64,000 bases of DNA from Calliopum simillimum (GCA_951812925.1 OX638368.1:156288492-156352491); one strand, 5' to 3'. Shown: positions 1-12,861, numbered from the stretch's first letter. Made by a program: numbers and translations. Notes: generated by a model not told the origin, from the sequence alone.

Positions 1-1790
1 ATGCGATAATTTTGATCATCATCCAGATATTTAAATACACAAAATAAGTACAAAACGTTGAAATATTTTATTGTTAATAACGCATTTGCCATATAACGAG
101 ATTTTTATTTTGTATGAAAAATTATACTTCGTTTTAAGAAAATTGACTATTGCAACCCTGAAATTGGTTACAAAAAAAGCAACTGTTAAAGAAAAAACCA
201 AACAACTCGTATATAGTGTGAGCGATGATTTTTGCACTTTGTGTTTTGTCTTAATTCGGTTTGATTAACTAATGTAGTAAGGATAAGATGCATACTAAAA
301 ATGTGGTTACCTCTAACCTTTCCAAAGCCGTTTGTAACGGTAAAAAGCTATAGCAAACGAGATTTAACTACGCAAAAGAGGGTGGATCGAACAAACTCCC
401 TGAAAACCGTCTAATTAAGTTTGTCGTTAAGCGATTGAGTGGTATTTACATAGTAGAAAACGTGTGAAACTGAAAGTCAGTTGAAAAAAGTCGTTGGAGG
501 ATGCAATCCAAGAAATGGCAAAGGCTTTAATAAATAGAATCAAAGTCATAAAAATGTAACACATTTGCTGATGACAATTTTTTTTTTGGATCAGAACTCA
601 CTCCAGAGGTTACAGAAAATAAAGAAGAAAAAGTAAGGGATTAAGTGCGTAAAGGACCTACTCAAAAAACTATATAAAGTTGACTTACTTTATTCGGAGT
701 TTTTAATTAGATTTTTCGCATGAAACCCATCCAAAGGTAAAAAAGTTTTCAACAAAATTTTTGTGCAAAACTTTATGACCAAATACACTAGGAAGAAAAA
801 CGAGGAAATCATTTTAGTACAAGAGTTAACTATAAAAGCCTACATTGCGACCATATTGCAGCTTTTGTGTAATATAAAATCTTTTTCCCCCCACGTACAT
901 CACGAAAAATATGGAAAAAAATAAAAAATAAGCCATACTTTGTAGGAACTGACGAAAACTTTTTAGTGCAAAAAAATTCCATGTTGTTGTTTTCTTACAC
1001 TCTACATCTTTTTTGCTCAAAAATTATGACAGCAACAAACTTTTACATTTTACCGACCACATCCCATCATCTTCATCCATATCATCATCTTCTGTCTCCA
1101 CCGATAACTTGTTGTTGACCAAACTTTCTTGGCGAACATCCTTTACGGCTGCGGCTGTTGCTTCTCTCTATTACCAACTTGTGCCGCACGCCGCACCGAG
1201 CCGCACCGCTCATAAAAATTCATGCAGGTAATAATCGGATGTCTAAAAAGGCACCAAAAAAAGGCACAAAAAAAAATGTATTCCACACATTTAGCTTAAC
1301 TGTAAATGAGTAGAAAGAACTTAGACTACTAAGCCGCAACTCCAATTTTCGTTTTTTTTTTGTACTTTTTACTCCTGCCTACTGCTAAGTCTACTACTAT
1401 GTACCTACCTACAACTGCTATTAAAAAGGACATCAGCATTAGCACCGCATTTCGTATTCATAATTGCTAATGGAAAATGGTATTCATTCTAAGGCTGCGG
1501 TTCTGTTGTTGGTCCTTAAAACGTCACTAATTTTTTTGTTGTCGGCATTTTAGGCCAAGAAGTTACCGAAGAAGAAGAAGATTGCTAAAATCTTACACAC
1601 ATTAGCTCAGCTTACCTTAACTATGTTCTGAAAGCTAGATATTTTGCCGCTTCTATGTATGCATGCGCTATATGTCCTTATTTTTTTTTTTTTTTTTTCC
1701 TCAAGTGATAGCTAATCGTTTTGTACGTATTTTTATGTGTTGCTGTTTTTGACAACCTCTCACTGCTTCCCTAGTCAATTTTTGTCATTA
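1..1790. other. AT-rich non-coding stretch, no gene seen
   Basis: No reading frame here shows a recognisable domain or exon-like composition. The stretch holds poly-A/T runs (a long T run near 1681-1699) and a serine-rich frame near 1060-1230 that follows simple TCATC-type sequence. A minus-strand GTAAGC donor-like site lies near 1610, without a convincing exon beside it. Confidence 0.6.
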
Positions 1791-1794
1791 CACG

Positions 1795-2470
1795 CGAAAA
1801 AAACTTAAATTTCTCCGGAAAATCCAAAAAATTTTTATAAGGCTCGTTTTATTTTTTCAGCCAGACGAACACATAAGAATATTTGGCGGTCATATCATTT
1901 GACACACGAATTTCGAGCTAGTTTAGAGCTCGTTAAAAACGAAAATTGTTTTCCGGAAAACCCCAAACTTTCCCGGAAAATTCCAAAAAACCTTTTTTTA
2001 TGGCGGTGGCATGACATAATCCCCACGGACATAATCCCCATTTTGTAAATGTGTGTTATGTCCGCGAATTATACGAAATGGGGGTTAAGTCATGGCACTG
2101 AAATAAAAAAAGGTTTTTTGGGATTTTTCGGGAAAGTTTGGTGTTTTCCGGAAAACAGTTTTCGTTTTTGAAGAGCTCGAAACTAGCTCAAAATTCGTGT
2201 GTCAAATGATATATATGATCAATAAAGATTCTCATGTGTTCGTCTGCCTGAAAAATAAACCAAGCGCTTAAAATTTTTATAGGGATTATCAGGGGAAATT
2301 TAAGGATTTCCGGAAAACACTTCATTCAAAGTCAGCTAGAAACTAGCTCGAAATTTCTGCTTTAAAAGATTTCAACTATTACTCTTCCCGCGGATTCGTC
2401 TGGCTGAAAAAAATAAAGTTAGCCATTTAATAAGTTTTTTGGGATTTTCCGGAAAAATTGGGAAATTTCT
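1795..2470. repeat. Foldback cluster with TTTTCCGGAAAA palindromes
   Basis: Three related modules of roughly 150-200 bases are visible. The first (about 1800-2000) is inverted relative to the second (about 2100-2320); the third (about 2310-2470) is in the same orientation as the second. Shared landmarks are CCGGAAAA blocks near 1814, 1950, 1971, 2148, 2310 and 2446, GAGCTCG/CTAGCTC words, and AGACGAAC or its complement next to a CAGCC/GGCTG-like block. Between modules one and two lies a shorter inverted repeat around 2010-2095 built on GACATAATCCCCA and its complement. The whole could fold into a cruciform. No coding capacity is seen. It is probably a non-autonomous foldback transposon plus a partial third copy. 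Confidence 0.7.
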
Positions 2471-2479
2471 CTGCATGTA

Positions 2480-4050
2480 ATCAAATCCTCGCGCACTTCG
2501 CAACTCGAATATTTTTTTCGAAGCTTATTTTCTATGCTCTGTGCATTTGTCTATGCTTCTTCTCCTACAGGGGAAATTAATTTGCAAATTGTGAGACATT
2601 TTCACTTGATGTGTTTTGTGGTGCTTTGTTTTTGTCGTCGACTTCTTTTATTTCATGCTTTCGCAAGTTTTTCGTCCCTAGAAGTTTTGCTTTGTATTTT
2701 TTTTTTTTCTATGATGAGTTTTATGGGCCCATTTTTATATTTGCGGTTGATTTTTGTTGTTCTCTATAGCTGTTTGTAGCAGCTGTTGCTGGTTTGTCCC
2801 GCACAACCGCCAACATCAGCCAAAGAAGCGGCACACGACAACGATGACGACAAAAAAGGAATGAATCTGCACACTAATGGGGACGGGGAAAGGTAAAAGT
2901 CGTTACCCCACCACTGACGGTTAAATTTGTCTAATTTTCTATACCACAAACAACAATTTTTCTCTTGTTGTTGTTGTTGTTGCCTTCTTGTTAATTGGCT
3001 CCGTCACCTGTCTGGCGCTGTTGATCGTTATTGTTGCTCCTGTGTTGTTTTGGGTTAGTCATTCATTTCCAGCAATGGCAATGGCGATGGCAACGGCGGC
3101 GGAAACGGACATGGACGTGCATTTTAACGTTTCAGGTTACAATATTCATGAAGTGGTGTGAGTTGGCCGAAAACGAATGAACAAACGAAGGAGCGAACGA
3201 ACGAAGGAACGAACAACGTGTTTACGTGCCACTCATTGCAAACGACTTTTTGGCCGAGTTCGACATTGTTCATTTTGGCCATTCTCTTAGGGATTCAAGC
3301 CCGCCCTGCTGTCCACCACGGCCTTCTTCTTGCTGGACATATTTTTTTTTTTTTTTGCTTTTGTTTTCTTTTTCTTTTTGTGCTTGACATTTTCTTGACA
3401 TTTTTATTTTTAATGTTTCTTCATTACCCTACCTACATATTTCACTTTGCTTGGTAAGTTGGGTTTTTTTTTTGTCACCTTGTCCACATTTTTGTTTTGT
3501 TTGTTTTAGAATTTTTTCTCTGTTTTTTGCTATTTATCGCCAACTTTTATATGATGTACGCTTAGACTGACATTTGGACAGGCGGCTGGGCTTTTTACTT
3601 TTTTTTTGGGTTTCTTGTTTCATTCTCATTTTACGTTTAAGGTTTCTGCTTCATCTTCTTCTGCGTGGTTTGACGTTCTTTGTCGGGCCAGTTTGATTAA
3701 TAGGCGCGTTAATGGATGTCATTCGTATGGTTTTACAAGGAAAACCCACCATATTTCTTTAATTTAAATGTTTTTTTTGTGGTCTTTAGAAAGAAGTAGT
3801 AAAATGCTGGAAAATTATACAGGGTTAGCGTTGTTAAGAAGACAAGATTTGGTAAAAAGTCTTTTTCGGCATTAAGGGGCTTAGCCTATTTAATTACTTC
3901 CCCAGACGGATGTTTCTCAAAAGAACAAATAAATAAACATAACTAAAAGCAAAGGTCCAAATATGTTATGAATTTATGAACGCCAAAGTAGTTCTACTAG
4001 GAAGATGAGAGATCAAAGTCATTGCATTCAAACTTCAAAATGTATAGCTT
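2480..4050. other. Non-coding stretch rich in T runs
   Basis: No supportable gene. Hydrophobic minus- and plus-strand frames are products of T-rich sequence. Around 3070-3115 a GGCAATGGC/GGCGG-type stretch is more GC-rich than its surroundings. A GTAAGT near 3452 lacks an AG acceptor or an exon next to it. Confidence 0.5.
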
Positions 4051-5570
4051 CTCTCCGCTTATTACGGTAAAACCGGGAGATATGGCACCTTTTTTGTTGA
4101 ACTACTATAAAACCGGAGATAAAAAAAAAATTTCAAGGGAACTAAATAACATCGAATTTATTCTTTAGCTACATTACTTCAACTCAACTTATTGAAAATA
4201 AGATTATTTTGCAATTTAAAAAAGTGGCAAATCACATAAGACTATGGCTATGGTGATATGGTGCCATATTATGGGTGATTTGACACCCTTACTGATTTTT
4301 TAAGTTTTTGTTGCCAGAATTGTGTACGTTTTGTTTGACCACATTATGCATTGCATCCAATCATCTGGTTAAGTGGTTAGTGCGTAGTCTTTTTTCCACA
4401 TCCGCCGCACCCATCAGATTCAGTTTTGAAGATAATAATTTCTTCATCTCATCGGAAGAAGCATAACTGGTAACCACATTTCGGTTCAAAGACCTCTTCT
4501 TTGGAGCAGCCATATGTTGATTGCGTTTTACGCTTCCAATTTTTCTTTTTATAAAACGGAACACATAAGAACTCTTGCCGTTTATTTTCCACTTTTCGGC
4601 ATATTATTTTTTCCAAGTCATTGGTAAAGGCGAAGTTGAACTTAACATCCTTTCTGGCATCATTTCACCTGTATTTAGGGTTTCCACAGAGTTTCTAAAA
4701 CATTAGCGAAAACCTCAAAATAATGGGATAAAAATTAAAAAGGAGCAAGTGAAGGTTCTAACTGACTGAAATTCCGTGTTTCTGGAGTGATTTGGTAGTT
4801 CCGGTGTGCAAGATTAATAATGCGGAAGGATTTGGTTCTATTACTTTTAAGTGTTCTTTTTATACAAAAAATATCGCTTAAAAAATTAAAGTCCAATTTA
4901 TAAGATTTAAAATGATATATGACTCAAGATGGGATTTGGGTGCTAAATGTTTTGTTTTTTAAACGCCCATGGTAGGCAAAGCGTTTTTTTTTTTACTCAA
5001 GGGGAAAGTTCTAAAATTTTGTAAATTTTTAAAAAAAAAAAGTTTTTACAAATTTTTCAAAAAAATTCATAAGTATTCTTTTGACGCTTCTAAGCATTTT
5101 TTTCCTAGTACTTTTTTTCGTAAGATGCCTCAAAAAAATTTTTAGCTGGTACACTTGGCATGTTTTGCTTCATTATGGCACCAGAACCATATCAGCTGCA
5201 GTAATTGTGTGCCATTTCTCCTTCTCTGTATGAACCGAGTTAAAATGCCACGAAACGAATAAACATGTTCACTTGTGCTCGTACTCATCCGTAAACGAAA
5301 TTAAATTCATTTCTGTTTGTTTTGATATATGCACCATAAAGTTGTATCAAATACTCACTGCGCTGCCTCTCCAAATAAAAACAAAAGTCCGTCATTTAAA
5401 TTCCTATAATTTATTTTAAAAATCCCATACACAAGTAATTATTGCAACTACAGCTAAACGAACTACCCACCAGGAAGTCTCTCGCGCAGCTAAACAGAAC
5501 TGTATTGAAATTGAAAGGGTTGCCATATCACCTGGGGGTGCCACCTCTACCGGGCTTACTCAATATAAAT
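4050..5570. repeat. Degenerate transposon-like region with ATATGGCACC motifs
   Basis: The motif GATATGGCACC or its complement recurs near 4079, 4254, 5170 and 5525, often beside ACCGGGAGA or CTACCGGG. The outermost copies (about 4065-4090 and 5520-5555) point toward each other like worn terminal inverted repeats, which would make an element of about 1.5 kb. A minus-strand frame at 4361-4564 (67 residues, basic N-terminus) lies inside, but I do not recognise it. By arrangement it could be an old pogo/Tc1-type DNA transposon, but no catalytic motif supports that. Confidence 0.35.
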
Positions 5571-7085
5571 TTTAGCAACTAGCAAATCAACACACAATTT
5601 TTTATTTTTGCACAACAATTCAGCATCAATTACACACTACAAAATGGGTTGGTGGGTGGCATTAAGCTCAAGACAAAAGACTTTAATATCATTTTCAGTG
5701 GTTAACTTTTGCTCTGCCAATCTAAACACTCATCCAAAAAAGCCCCTTCTACTCATTACCACCACCATCACCTAGAAAAGTAATAAATTATCTAAAAAGC
5801 CACATAGAACCAAGGTAACAGCTGCCATTATTTCAGATAGGAACCACACCCACGACGCATTCGCTCTCCACCACCCCCATTCATTCATCTATCAACATTT
5901 AAACGAACGAAGAAAAAACACGTAACATTTTCCTTTTATTTCTAGGATGTTAAAGCAAATAAGTATTTTGTTTCTCGTATTCAATAGATTTAAATGAGAC
6001 TGCCTACCTCTCAACCATTCCACCAACACCACTCATAGAATGTTCAGTGGTATAGGCCACATTAAAATAAGGTATCACTTGGAAAAATGGCAACAAACTC
6101 AGAGTTTATTTTCTTTTTATTTAAAGTATTTACTACTTGATACTTGATATAAAATCGTAAAAAAAGAAAAGAAAAAATAAAAATAAAATCCGACACTCAT
6201 TACTTTTAACCCTTTCGCTGAAATTCCTACAGTTTTTTTTTTAAATTTTTTTGCTCCGCATTTAGTCGATTTTCAAGTAGGGCAAAATTTACGCTAGGCG
6301 CCATTGCAATGGCAGGCAGTCTTTTATTTCAATTTCTTTGCATAAATATTTAAAGGCAATTTTTTTTCGGTTGAGCAGAGACCAAACTGAGTACATCCGA
6401 AGAGGAACACAAACAGAAAGACAGACAGTCAGAGCCAAGCCAGCCAGCTAGCTAGGCAGCAGCGCAAGAAACATAAAAAAGTTGTTAAAGTCCAACGATT
6501 TGTAGCAATTTCTCTATTAGTCCTCGTCGTCGTCCTGCATCCTCTTAGTTAAGCGGAAGCAACGTACAGTGTGACATATCATTGGTTTGTTGGAGAAATG
6601 TTTTCTTGGAATTTGTCCGTCATATATCCGAAATATTCGTATACACAGGCCATATTAAATTGTTCTTGAATACAGAAAAATTTCCAAAGTATTCAGAATA
6701 TAAAATGTAAAGTATGGTAAAACTAGCGAAACAATGGAGTAAAAACTCCATTTGACTATATTTAAGAAATAAAAATAACCTTAGAAAGTCTTAATGAAAT
6801 TTGTTATTACTTATGTGCGTAAGTGAAAAATCTTCTTGACTTAATCAAAATTAGGTTTGAGAGCTTTTGGAAAATAATTATGTATCAAAATCTCAGAGTT
6901 ATTTTTCTCCACTGAAAATGGATCAGCTACGAAAAAACTTTTGATTATAAAATAAAAGATGAATCTAGACAGAAAGCTAGCTCGTCTCATCTACGGAACA
7001 AGTTTTGAACATATCGTCGGGACAGAAGCAAAACTCATTGAGTACATAGGAATTGGTAAGATTATTCTTATCTTGCCATCAAAAA
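5570..7085. other. Non-coding stretch, no gene seen
   Basis: No coding frame can be supported. A TATA-like ATAAATATTTAAAG at about 6343-6356 lies some 25 bases upstream of an unusually mixed, CAG/AGCCAGC-rich segment (6375-6475) that resembles a 5' leader, but no initiator match or downstream open frame confirms a promoter. Confidence 0.4.
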
Positions 7086-7094
7086 ACAACATAT

Positions 7095-7460
7095 GATATA
7101 CTCAGGAGAATTGGCACCGCCGGTGATATGGCACCCCTCTCAATTTCAGTATTTGCAGCTTTAATTTAAATATATAGACACAGTTTAACCAAGTTTCGCG
7201 AGAGATATCCTGGTAAAAAATTCGTTTGGCTTTAAGTTTGGATTTAAGAAAAAAAAATTTCGAGTGCAAACGACTAATTTTTGTTTGCATGGCAACAGAG
7301 CGGTGTGTATTTGATACAGTTTTGTGGTATACTCGTATATATATAAAAAAAACCTAATTAAATGTTATTTCTTTTTCGTATGAACCAGAGCGCGAGCGAA
7401 AATGTTGATTCGGTAAATACCAAAAAGGAGAAATGGCACCCAAATACTTAGGGTGATGCG
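7095..7460. repeat. Further copies of the ATATGGCACC repeat
   Basis: GATATGGCACCC near 7130 and GAAATGGCACCC near 7429 repeat the motif of the 4.05-5.57 kb region. The segment near 7290-7340 (TATTTGATACAG and neighbours) resembles the complement of 5330-5365, so part of that element appears here in inverted orientation. Confidence 0.35.
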
Positions 7461-7917
7461 GTTCAGATACTATTTTTTCTTTGCATGTTATATGATATTT
7501 GGGAGTACATATATGAAGCGCTTGAATGTACAGTCAAGCCAGAATCGCAGAATTTTGGTTAGGTAGGACCTTTAATGAATCGTTTTTCATTTTTACCTGA
7601 TTAATTTGAGGTTTTCTATAATATTTTAGAAACTTTCCTTTGGTTTCTTTTGTTGGTCTTAGTTCAATAGTCTTTAATACCTTCTTGAAATTACACTGAG
7701 AAAACAATAATATATTTTATATAGGCGAATTAAATATTTGATATTATTTAATGAGCGGCATATTTGAGCAATTTTATTGGTTCAATTGTATATTTGTTTA
7801 TAATTTTCAAATATATGTTTGAATATAAAGACCTTTATTATTTTTTATAAAGTTTTTTATTATTATTAATCTTTTTATTAATTAGGAACTAACAAATAAT
7901 ACATAAAAAACACTTTC

Positions 7918-7987
7918 TTGTCTGGGATTCGAACATACGACCTCCCGGATATCAGTCAAATGTCTTATACACTCAGCTAACTCTGTT
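7918..7987 (-). repeat. tRNA-like segment (minus), one half of an inverted pair
   Basis: Read on the minus strand this has an A-box-like TTAGCTGAGTGT (7969-7981) and a B-box TGTTCGAATCC (7924-7934), spaced as in a tRNA gene. The predicted arms pair poorly, so it is tRNA-derived rather than a working tRNA. It is about 80% alike, over some 70 bases, to the plus-strand copy that starts 44 bases further on. The two together look like arms of an inverted-repeat or SINE-type element. Confidence 0.55.
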
Positions 7988-8030
7988 TCTATATTCTTGG
8001 ACTTTTTCATTACTTTGTTAAATCATTGTA

Positions 8031-8098
8031 GATGGAGTTAGCTCAGTGTATAAGACGTTTGACTCATATCCGTGAGGTCGTAGGTTCGAATCCCAGAT
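8031..8098 (+). repeat. tRNA-like segment (plus), probably tRNA-Met derived
   Basis: A-box TTAGCTCAGTGT at 8038-8049 and a perfect B-box GGTTCGAATCC at 8083-8093. The middle, GACTCATATCC, puts CAT in the anticodon-loop position, and the downstream AGGTCGTAGGTTCGA resembles elongator tRNA-Met. The acceptor and T stems do not pair well, so it is a tRNA-like element and not a tRNA gene. It faces away from its inverted partner at 7918-7987 and is set in AT-rich DNA. Confidence 0.55.
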
Positions 8099-8349
8099 AT
8101 TATATATTATGATGTTCTTTTTTTTAATTATTTTATTATTTTGAATGCACTCGAACCCCAGACAAGGTTTTCTTTTTAAAATATAGCAAATATTTGACAT
8201 TCTATCAAACAAATACCATGTTTTGCCCAATCAACAACATTTTAAGGTCCAAATAAAGGCATATTAATATTAACCAAAATTTGTTAACTATTAACAAATA
8301 TTTTATAAAATATTTATTTATTTATGAGTTCTGGAAATTTATTGAGATA

Positions 8350-11300
8350 TTGTCGGCTTAATTCTAATGCGACGTAGGTCATAATTCGGGAATATGAAGG
8401 TAATAAGCGATTTGGGTAGATTGATCAAAACTACATCTATGCTCTTTTTTAGTTTTCAATATTTGTATGAAAAAAGGGAGGGAGAACGTTTAAAACATTA
8501 TGTCAAATCTCAAATTTTAACGATTTTTCGCCATTTCCGGTCCATCGATTTGTTTTTAATTACTTTTAAACTCTTCAGAATTAAATTAATTTCATAATAC
8601 AATATATATGGATTATTAAAAAAGAGGCTTTTTTTAAAATATTAACTTTTCTTTTCTAATTAATTTTGTTTTTCTTCTCCTCCTGAAAAGTAATTTTAAC
8701 TTACGTCGTATTAGAATTAGGGCGACGATCTGTATCACTTACATAATGGTTCTTATCTTAAGGAAGTTTTTATGAAAGTTTGATACACGATCTAAAAGAG
8801 CTGCTATTTTGTAAGTGAGACAAGACTGCTGAACAAAGAGGCCGAAAAGCTTGTGTATTCAATAACTCAGAAATAAAAAATCCAGAGTATAAGAAATTAA
8901 GATATCTCGATTTCTTGCCTTTTAAAATGGATGTATTTAATCAACCATACTTATGTATATAATTCTAAAATTTTAAAATTTTTTCGACATGTAATAAGTT
9001 TTTAGTTTAAAAAATATGGCGGACAACAAATAGATTGAAAGGTAATTTAAATTTTTTTGTAATGGAGACTATAGATGCTACTACCGAAGGGGAAATATTT
9101 CGTTCAGTTCTATTTTTTCATCTTAAGTAGTAATTTTGGCGATTGCTGAATATTTCATAAAAATCAAACTAGAAAAGTTCCCACAGAAAATGCTAAATTA
9201 TGTGAGGTGCTTAATTTCTTGAGAGGGCATATCTCGAGTGTTACATGCTAGTCCGAAGACAACTATTTGAAATCCAGATCTGATACGGAAGAACTAATAT
9301 TGAAACACACTTCAAACATTTATCAAGTACTATACTTCCGCAAAAAATTTTAATCTTTCAAGTTTAAGATTTGCGTATCAAAATATGTTTGAAGCCAAAT
9401 CCCCAAAATCTAAATTTCTCTTAAAAAGTATTACAAATTTCATGGAAAATTTCCACTATGCACCGAGTAGTGAAGTAACTTGTTAAAAAGAAAACCCGCG
9501 GCATCTACATTTAATGCTGTGCCGCAAAGTTTTAACGCATTTATCACGTGGCAAAGAAATTTCATGTGCGCGCGTTTGGTCACAGTATTCATGCCATTTT
9601 TACTGCTGAATTTTTGCCGCTTTTTTTTTTTCTTTTCGGTGTTTTAGCCAGATACATTCATAGTCAAAATAACGTCATTTTCGGCAAAGAAGAAACCAAA
9701 AACTTGAGCCTTTCGTTGGAGTTTTTGATAGTGGGGTGGCTGGCAGTGGCAGGCGGATTATTTTAGATGATTTCTTTTACCCGAATTTTTCGAAACAAAC
9801 ATACACTCGAATGCTGCGACGGTAAAGCCGAAGCATTCGAATACTGAAATCTTCTTCATAAATTATTCAAAACATGTGTTCGAATGTTTACTACCTGGAG
9901 TGCGATTGAAAAGAAAAGTTATTTTATTTCATTTCATTTTACTTTTTTTTTGCTTCCATTTATATCCATCCCCTTCTCTAAAAGAATGGACTGGCCTGTT
10001 CATACTGACCTTTGTCTACGGAAGTTGATATTTTTCTTTTATTTATGTCCAGAATGAAAATTTTTTCATTTTCACAACTTAAAATGTCTAGTACTCGCAT
10101 TTTAACCATTTTTAAATGGAATTGGGGAATCAAAAAAAAAAAAAAAAAAAGGCAGAATTGAATAAAGTAGTTACGTAAGTCAACTCAAACTCAATTTCGA
10201 TCTGTTTGCAGAAATCATCCCCCAAAACCATGCCTTGCCATGGTACCTGTAATAAAGTTGTGTGTAAGTGACACTTTGGTTTGACTTTTGACAATTTTTA
10301 TGCAACTTACAATGTTTTGCTGTCACTTTTACTTCTCTATCAGTGCGATAAATGTGAGAGAATTTCTCTACATTACGACAAATATGTGCACAGCATCCTT
10401 ACTTGAATTCTTGAACATATTTTTTTGGGATAAATTTACGCACGTTTGCTAAAATATCTGGCATCCTGCTGCTGCTCCTGCTGATGAATTGAGTTGAGTT
10501 GTAAAGCAGCAACGTGGCAAAGGATCGAGTTGATAAACTTAAGTTGTCAGTAGTCTCAGTTCAATTTTTTTTTATTTGCTGGTATTTTTTACACGAAAAT
10601 AAACCCAAAATATACGAATACCTGTACAAATGTAATGTACGAGAGACAAGGAACAACAGCAGGAGGCAGGAGCAGTTTAATGTTACCACCAAAGAGTTTC
10701 TTGTAGAGTTAAAAGGAGCAATAGCATAAGAATGTGTTCCATTTGCATTTTGTGGCCAAATAAAATTGAAAAGTTAAGTAATTTTGTTGTTGCAGGCGGC
10801 ATTTGGATAAGGCATAAAACGACAAAATGTTGCTGGAAATTTTAAGATGATTTTCCTTGTATCTTTGGGATATTGGTGAACAATTTGGATAAATTTTAAT
10901 AATTGAAAGTTTTGATTTTTGACAGTTTTGAAACACAGTTTCTGCAACAAAATGAAAAAAAAAAAATTGATTTTATTGGGTCTCATAGTATTTTTCTGAT
11001 TGGTTGTAGAAAATAAAAAGACACGTATTTTACAGATGTGTGTATCAGAAATTTTTTTCAAATTATACCCGCTCAAAGTTTACAAATTTAATTTTATATG
11101 AAATTACTTATGTAAAAAGAATTATTCAAAATTTAAAATACTTATTTATAATTATTTTTTAAATTTATGTTGCACTGCGCAATTAGCCATATAAACCAAG
11201 AATTTCTAGGGCCTTTTTGGACTTTGTTCAAAGTCGATTCTCCTGAAAAGATATCTAGGGATGATTTAGATTTTTCAGTTTTTATTTTCTATGAGCAATG

Positions 11301-11650
11301 TAGATTCAGATTTCAACTCTTTGAAAATAATGATTTTGATCTTGGAGACACAGATCAACATGTAAAACCGAAGAAATTTGAAGACGAAAATTTAATGAAT
11401 CAACGAAAACCCATTTCAATTGATAGCCTGAAAATCATTATATGGGTGATTCTCCGAAAAATGTACCATTCAATGTCTCGGTGGTCAAAACTATGTTTAA
11501 ATTTCAAATTTTATATTTTAACTATTTAATACCGATACTTAACCAGAGCTTCTAGAAATAGCTCAGAAAAAAAAAAAAAAAATAAAAAATTTAATATTTT
11601 ACTATGAAAGTGTTAAAAACTCATTCTCCGTCCTGTCCCTAACCTGTTCT
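8350..11650. other. AT-rich non-coding stretch
   Basis: No gene can be supported. The longest frame, 11167-11529 on the plus strand (120 residues), has no recognisable domain and is probably chance. Poly-A runs lie near 10130 and 11565. A CTGCTGCTCCTGCTG patch is at about 10467. Confidence 0.5.
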
Positions 11651-11679
11651 TAATGCACTTAATTTGCCCGTTTCGCATA

Positions 11680-12310
11680 TTACGTTATTTTCTAAAAAAA
11701 ACTTATTCGACATTGTTTGTATATACTGTTTTTCGGTGTTAACTTAAAAAAAAAAAAAATTTTAGATAGGATTGACATACATTTCGTCATTCTCCGTTTA
11801 GTAATCCTTCTCCTGGTTTTTTGTTAGTTTTGCTTAAACCGTTTACATATTTAAAAAATAAAAATTTTAATTTAGTCTTAAAGCACTTAAATAAAGATTT
11901 CAAAAATCCATCATAAATTTTTAGGGTTACCACCTGGCTATTTTCGAAAATTTTAAAATTCTTAATTTTTTTTTGACTAAATTAAAATTTTAGAGATAAA
12001 CTTTTTTAAAACTGTACAAAACTTTCGGTGTTGCATCCGGTTTTTTTGTATGTTTCGCTTAAACCATTTATTTGAAAAAAAAAAATAAAAAAAAAAAAAA
12101 TAGTCATAAGACGCTTAAATAATCTTTTCAAAAATCCAATATAATTTTTTGGGGTTGCCACCTGGTAATTTTCGAAAATCTCATTTAATTCTTTTGTTTC
12201 TTGACTAAATTGAAATGTTTGGTTCCAGAACCGCTCAGATAAACTTTTCTAAAATTGTTCAAAAATTTTCAGGGTTGCCACTCGGTTATTTTTTTTTGTT
12301 AGTTTTGTTT
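11680..12310. repeat. Degenerate tandem repeat with GGGTTGCCACC
   Basis: The words GGGTTACCACCTGG (11922), GGGTTGCCACCTGG (12153) and GGGTTGCCACTCGG (12271) recur. Between them are AAACTTTTNTAAAA (about 12000 and 12240), TTTTTTGTTAGTTTTG and TTGCTTAAACC-like words, giving a period of about 230-240 bases with partial half-units. Units are heavily diverged and broken by poly-A. I see no coding content. Similar non-autonomous Helitron-type repeats exist in flies, but there is no end motif here to prove that class. Confidence 0.5.
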
Positions 12311-12494
12311 ACACCAAAATTTCGGTTCGAAGAGTTTTTAACGATTTAAGCGTCGATCAGTTTTTAACTATTTTTTAGTGTGTAATTATAAGACGAACGT
12401 AAAAAAAGAAAGATAGCGTTTTGAGACTAAAATTTTATTCTAATTTTTGAAATATATTGTTAAAGCGAAATTTGAAAAAAAAAAATAAACCCTG

Positions 12495-12509
12495 AAGTTT
12501 GTTGTTTTT
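12495..12509. repeat. Left 15-bp target-site duplication of the Penelope-like element
   Basis: AAGTTTGTTGTTTTT here is repeated exactly at 15986-16000, directly outside the two ends of the element, and so fixes the insertion boundaries to within a few ambiguous bases. Confidence 0.85.
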
Positions 12510-12545
12510 ATGGTGATATTTTGTTCGACCTTATGACTTTAAAAT
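12508..12545. repeat. 38-bp terminal extension, left copy
   Basis: This is the exact reverse complement of 13075-13112. From memory, short extensions of about this size adjoin one pseudo-LTR in Penelope, which fits its place at the outer end of the element. Confidence 0.8.
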
Positions 12546-12861
12546 TTTTAATCTAAGTTTCTTCAGGCTCTAGGTCAGTTCCAAATAAAACTCTTTTATG
12601 TTTTAATGAAATAAATTTGTTTTTGTTTAATTTTTTCAATATTTCGAACTCCTTCGGTGTTCGTCTTCAGGAAAGAATTTTACACTAAAATTATAATTTA
12701 TAAAACAATAAAAACACAAATTAACACAAATTTATAATTTAACAATATTGAGAATTTTTAAATTTATATTAATTGAAAAATATAGCTTACATTGAGTAAC
12801 AATTATACCCGCGTTTAGTGAGTGTCGTTTGTTAACTAAATTGTTGTTTTGTTTTGTTTCG
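12545..12861 (-). repeat. Left pseudo-LTR, inverted
   Basis: A 317-base reverse complement of 15671-15987 with a single visible difference (T at 12787). It includes AT-rich DNA and a GAACACCGAAGG-type block near its outer part. Its inner edge meets the duplicated ORF fragment exactly at 12861/12862. Confidence 0.92.

Noticed and set aside
6343..6480. Promoter with TATA box and 5' leader
   Set aside because: The TATA-like word is common in AT-rich DNA, no initiator matches, and no open frame or donor follows clearly.
8031..8098. Functional tRNA-Met gene
   Set aside because: A and B boxes are good, but the acceptor and T stems do not pair, and an inverted near-copy lies beside it, so a tRNA-derived repeat is the better reading.
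11167..11529. 120-residue plus-strand open frame
   Set aside because: No recognisable domain, no splice or promoter context, and composition like its AT-rich surroundings; a frame of this length can arise by chance or from an old repeat.
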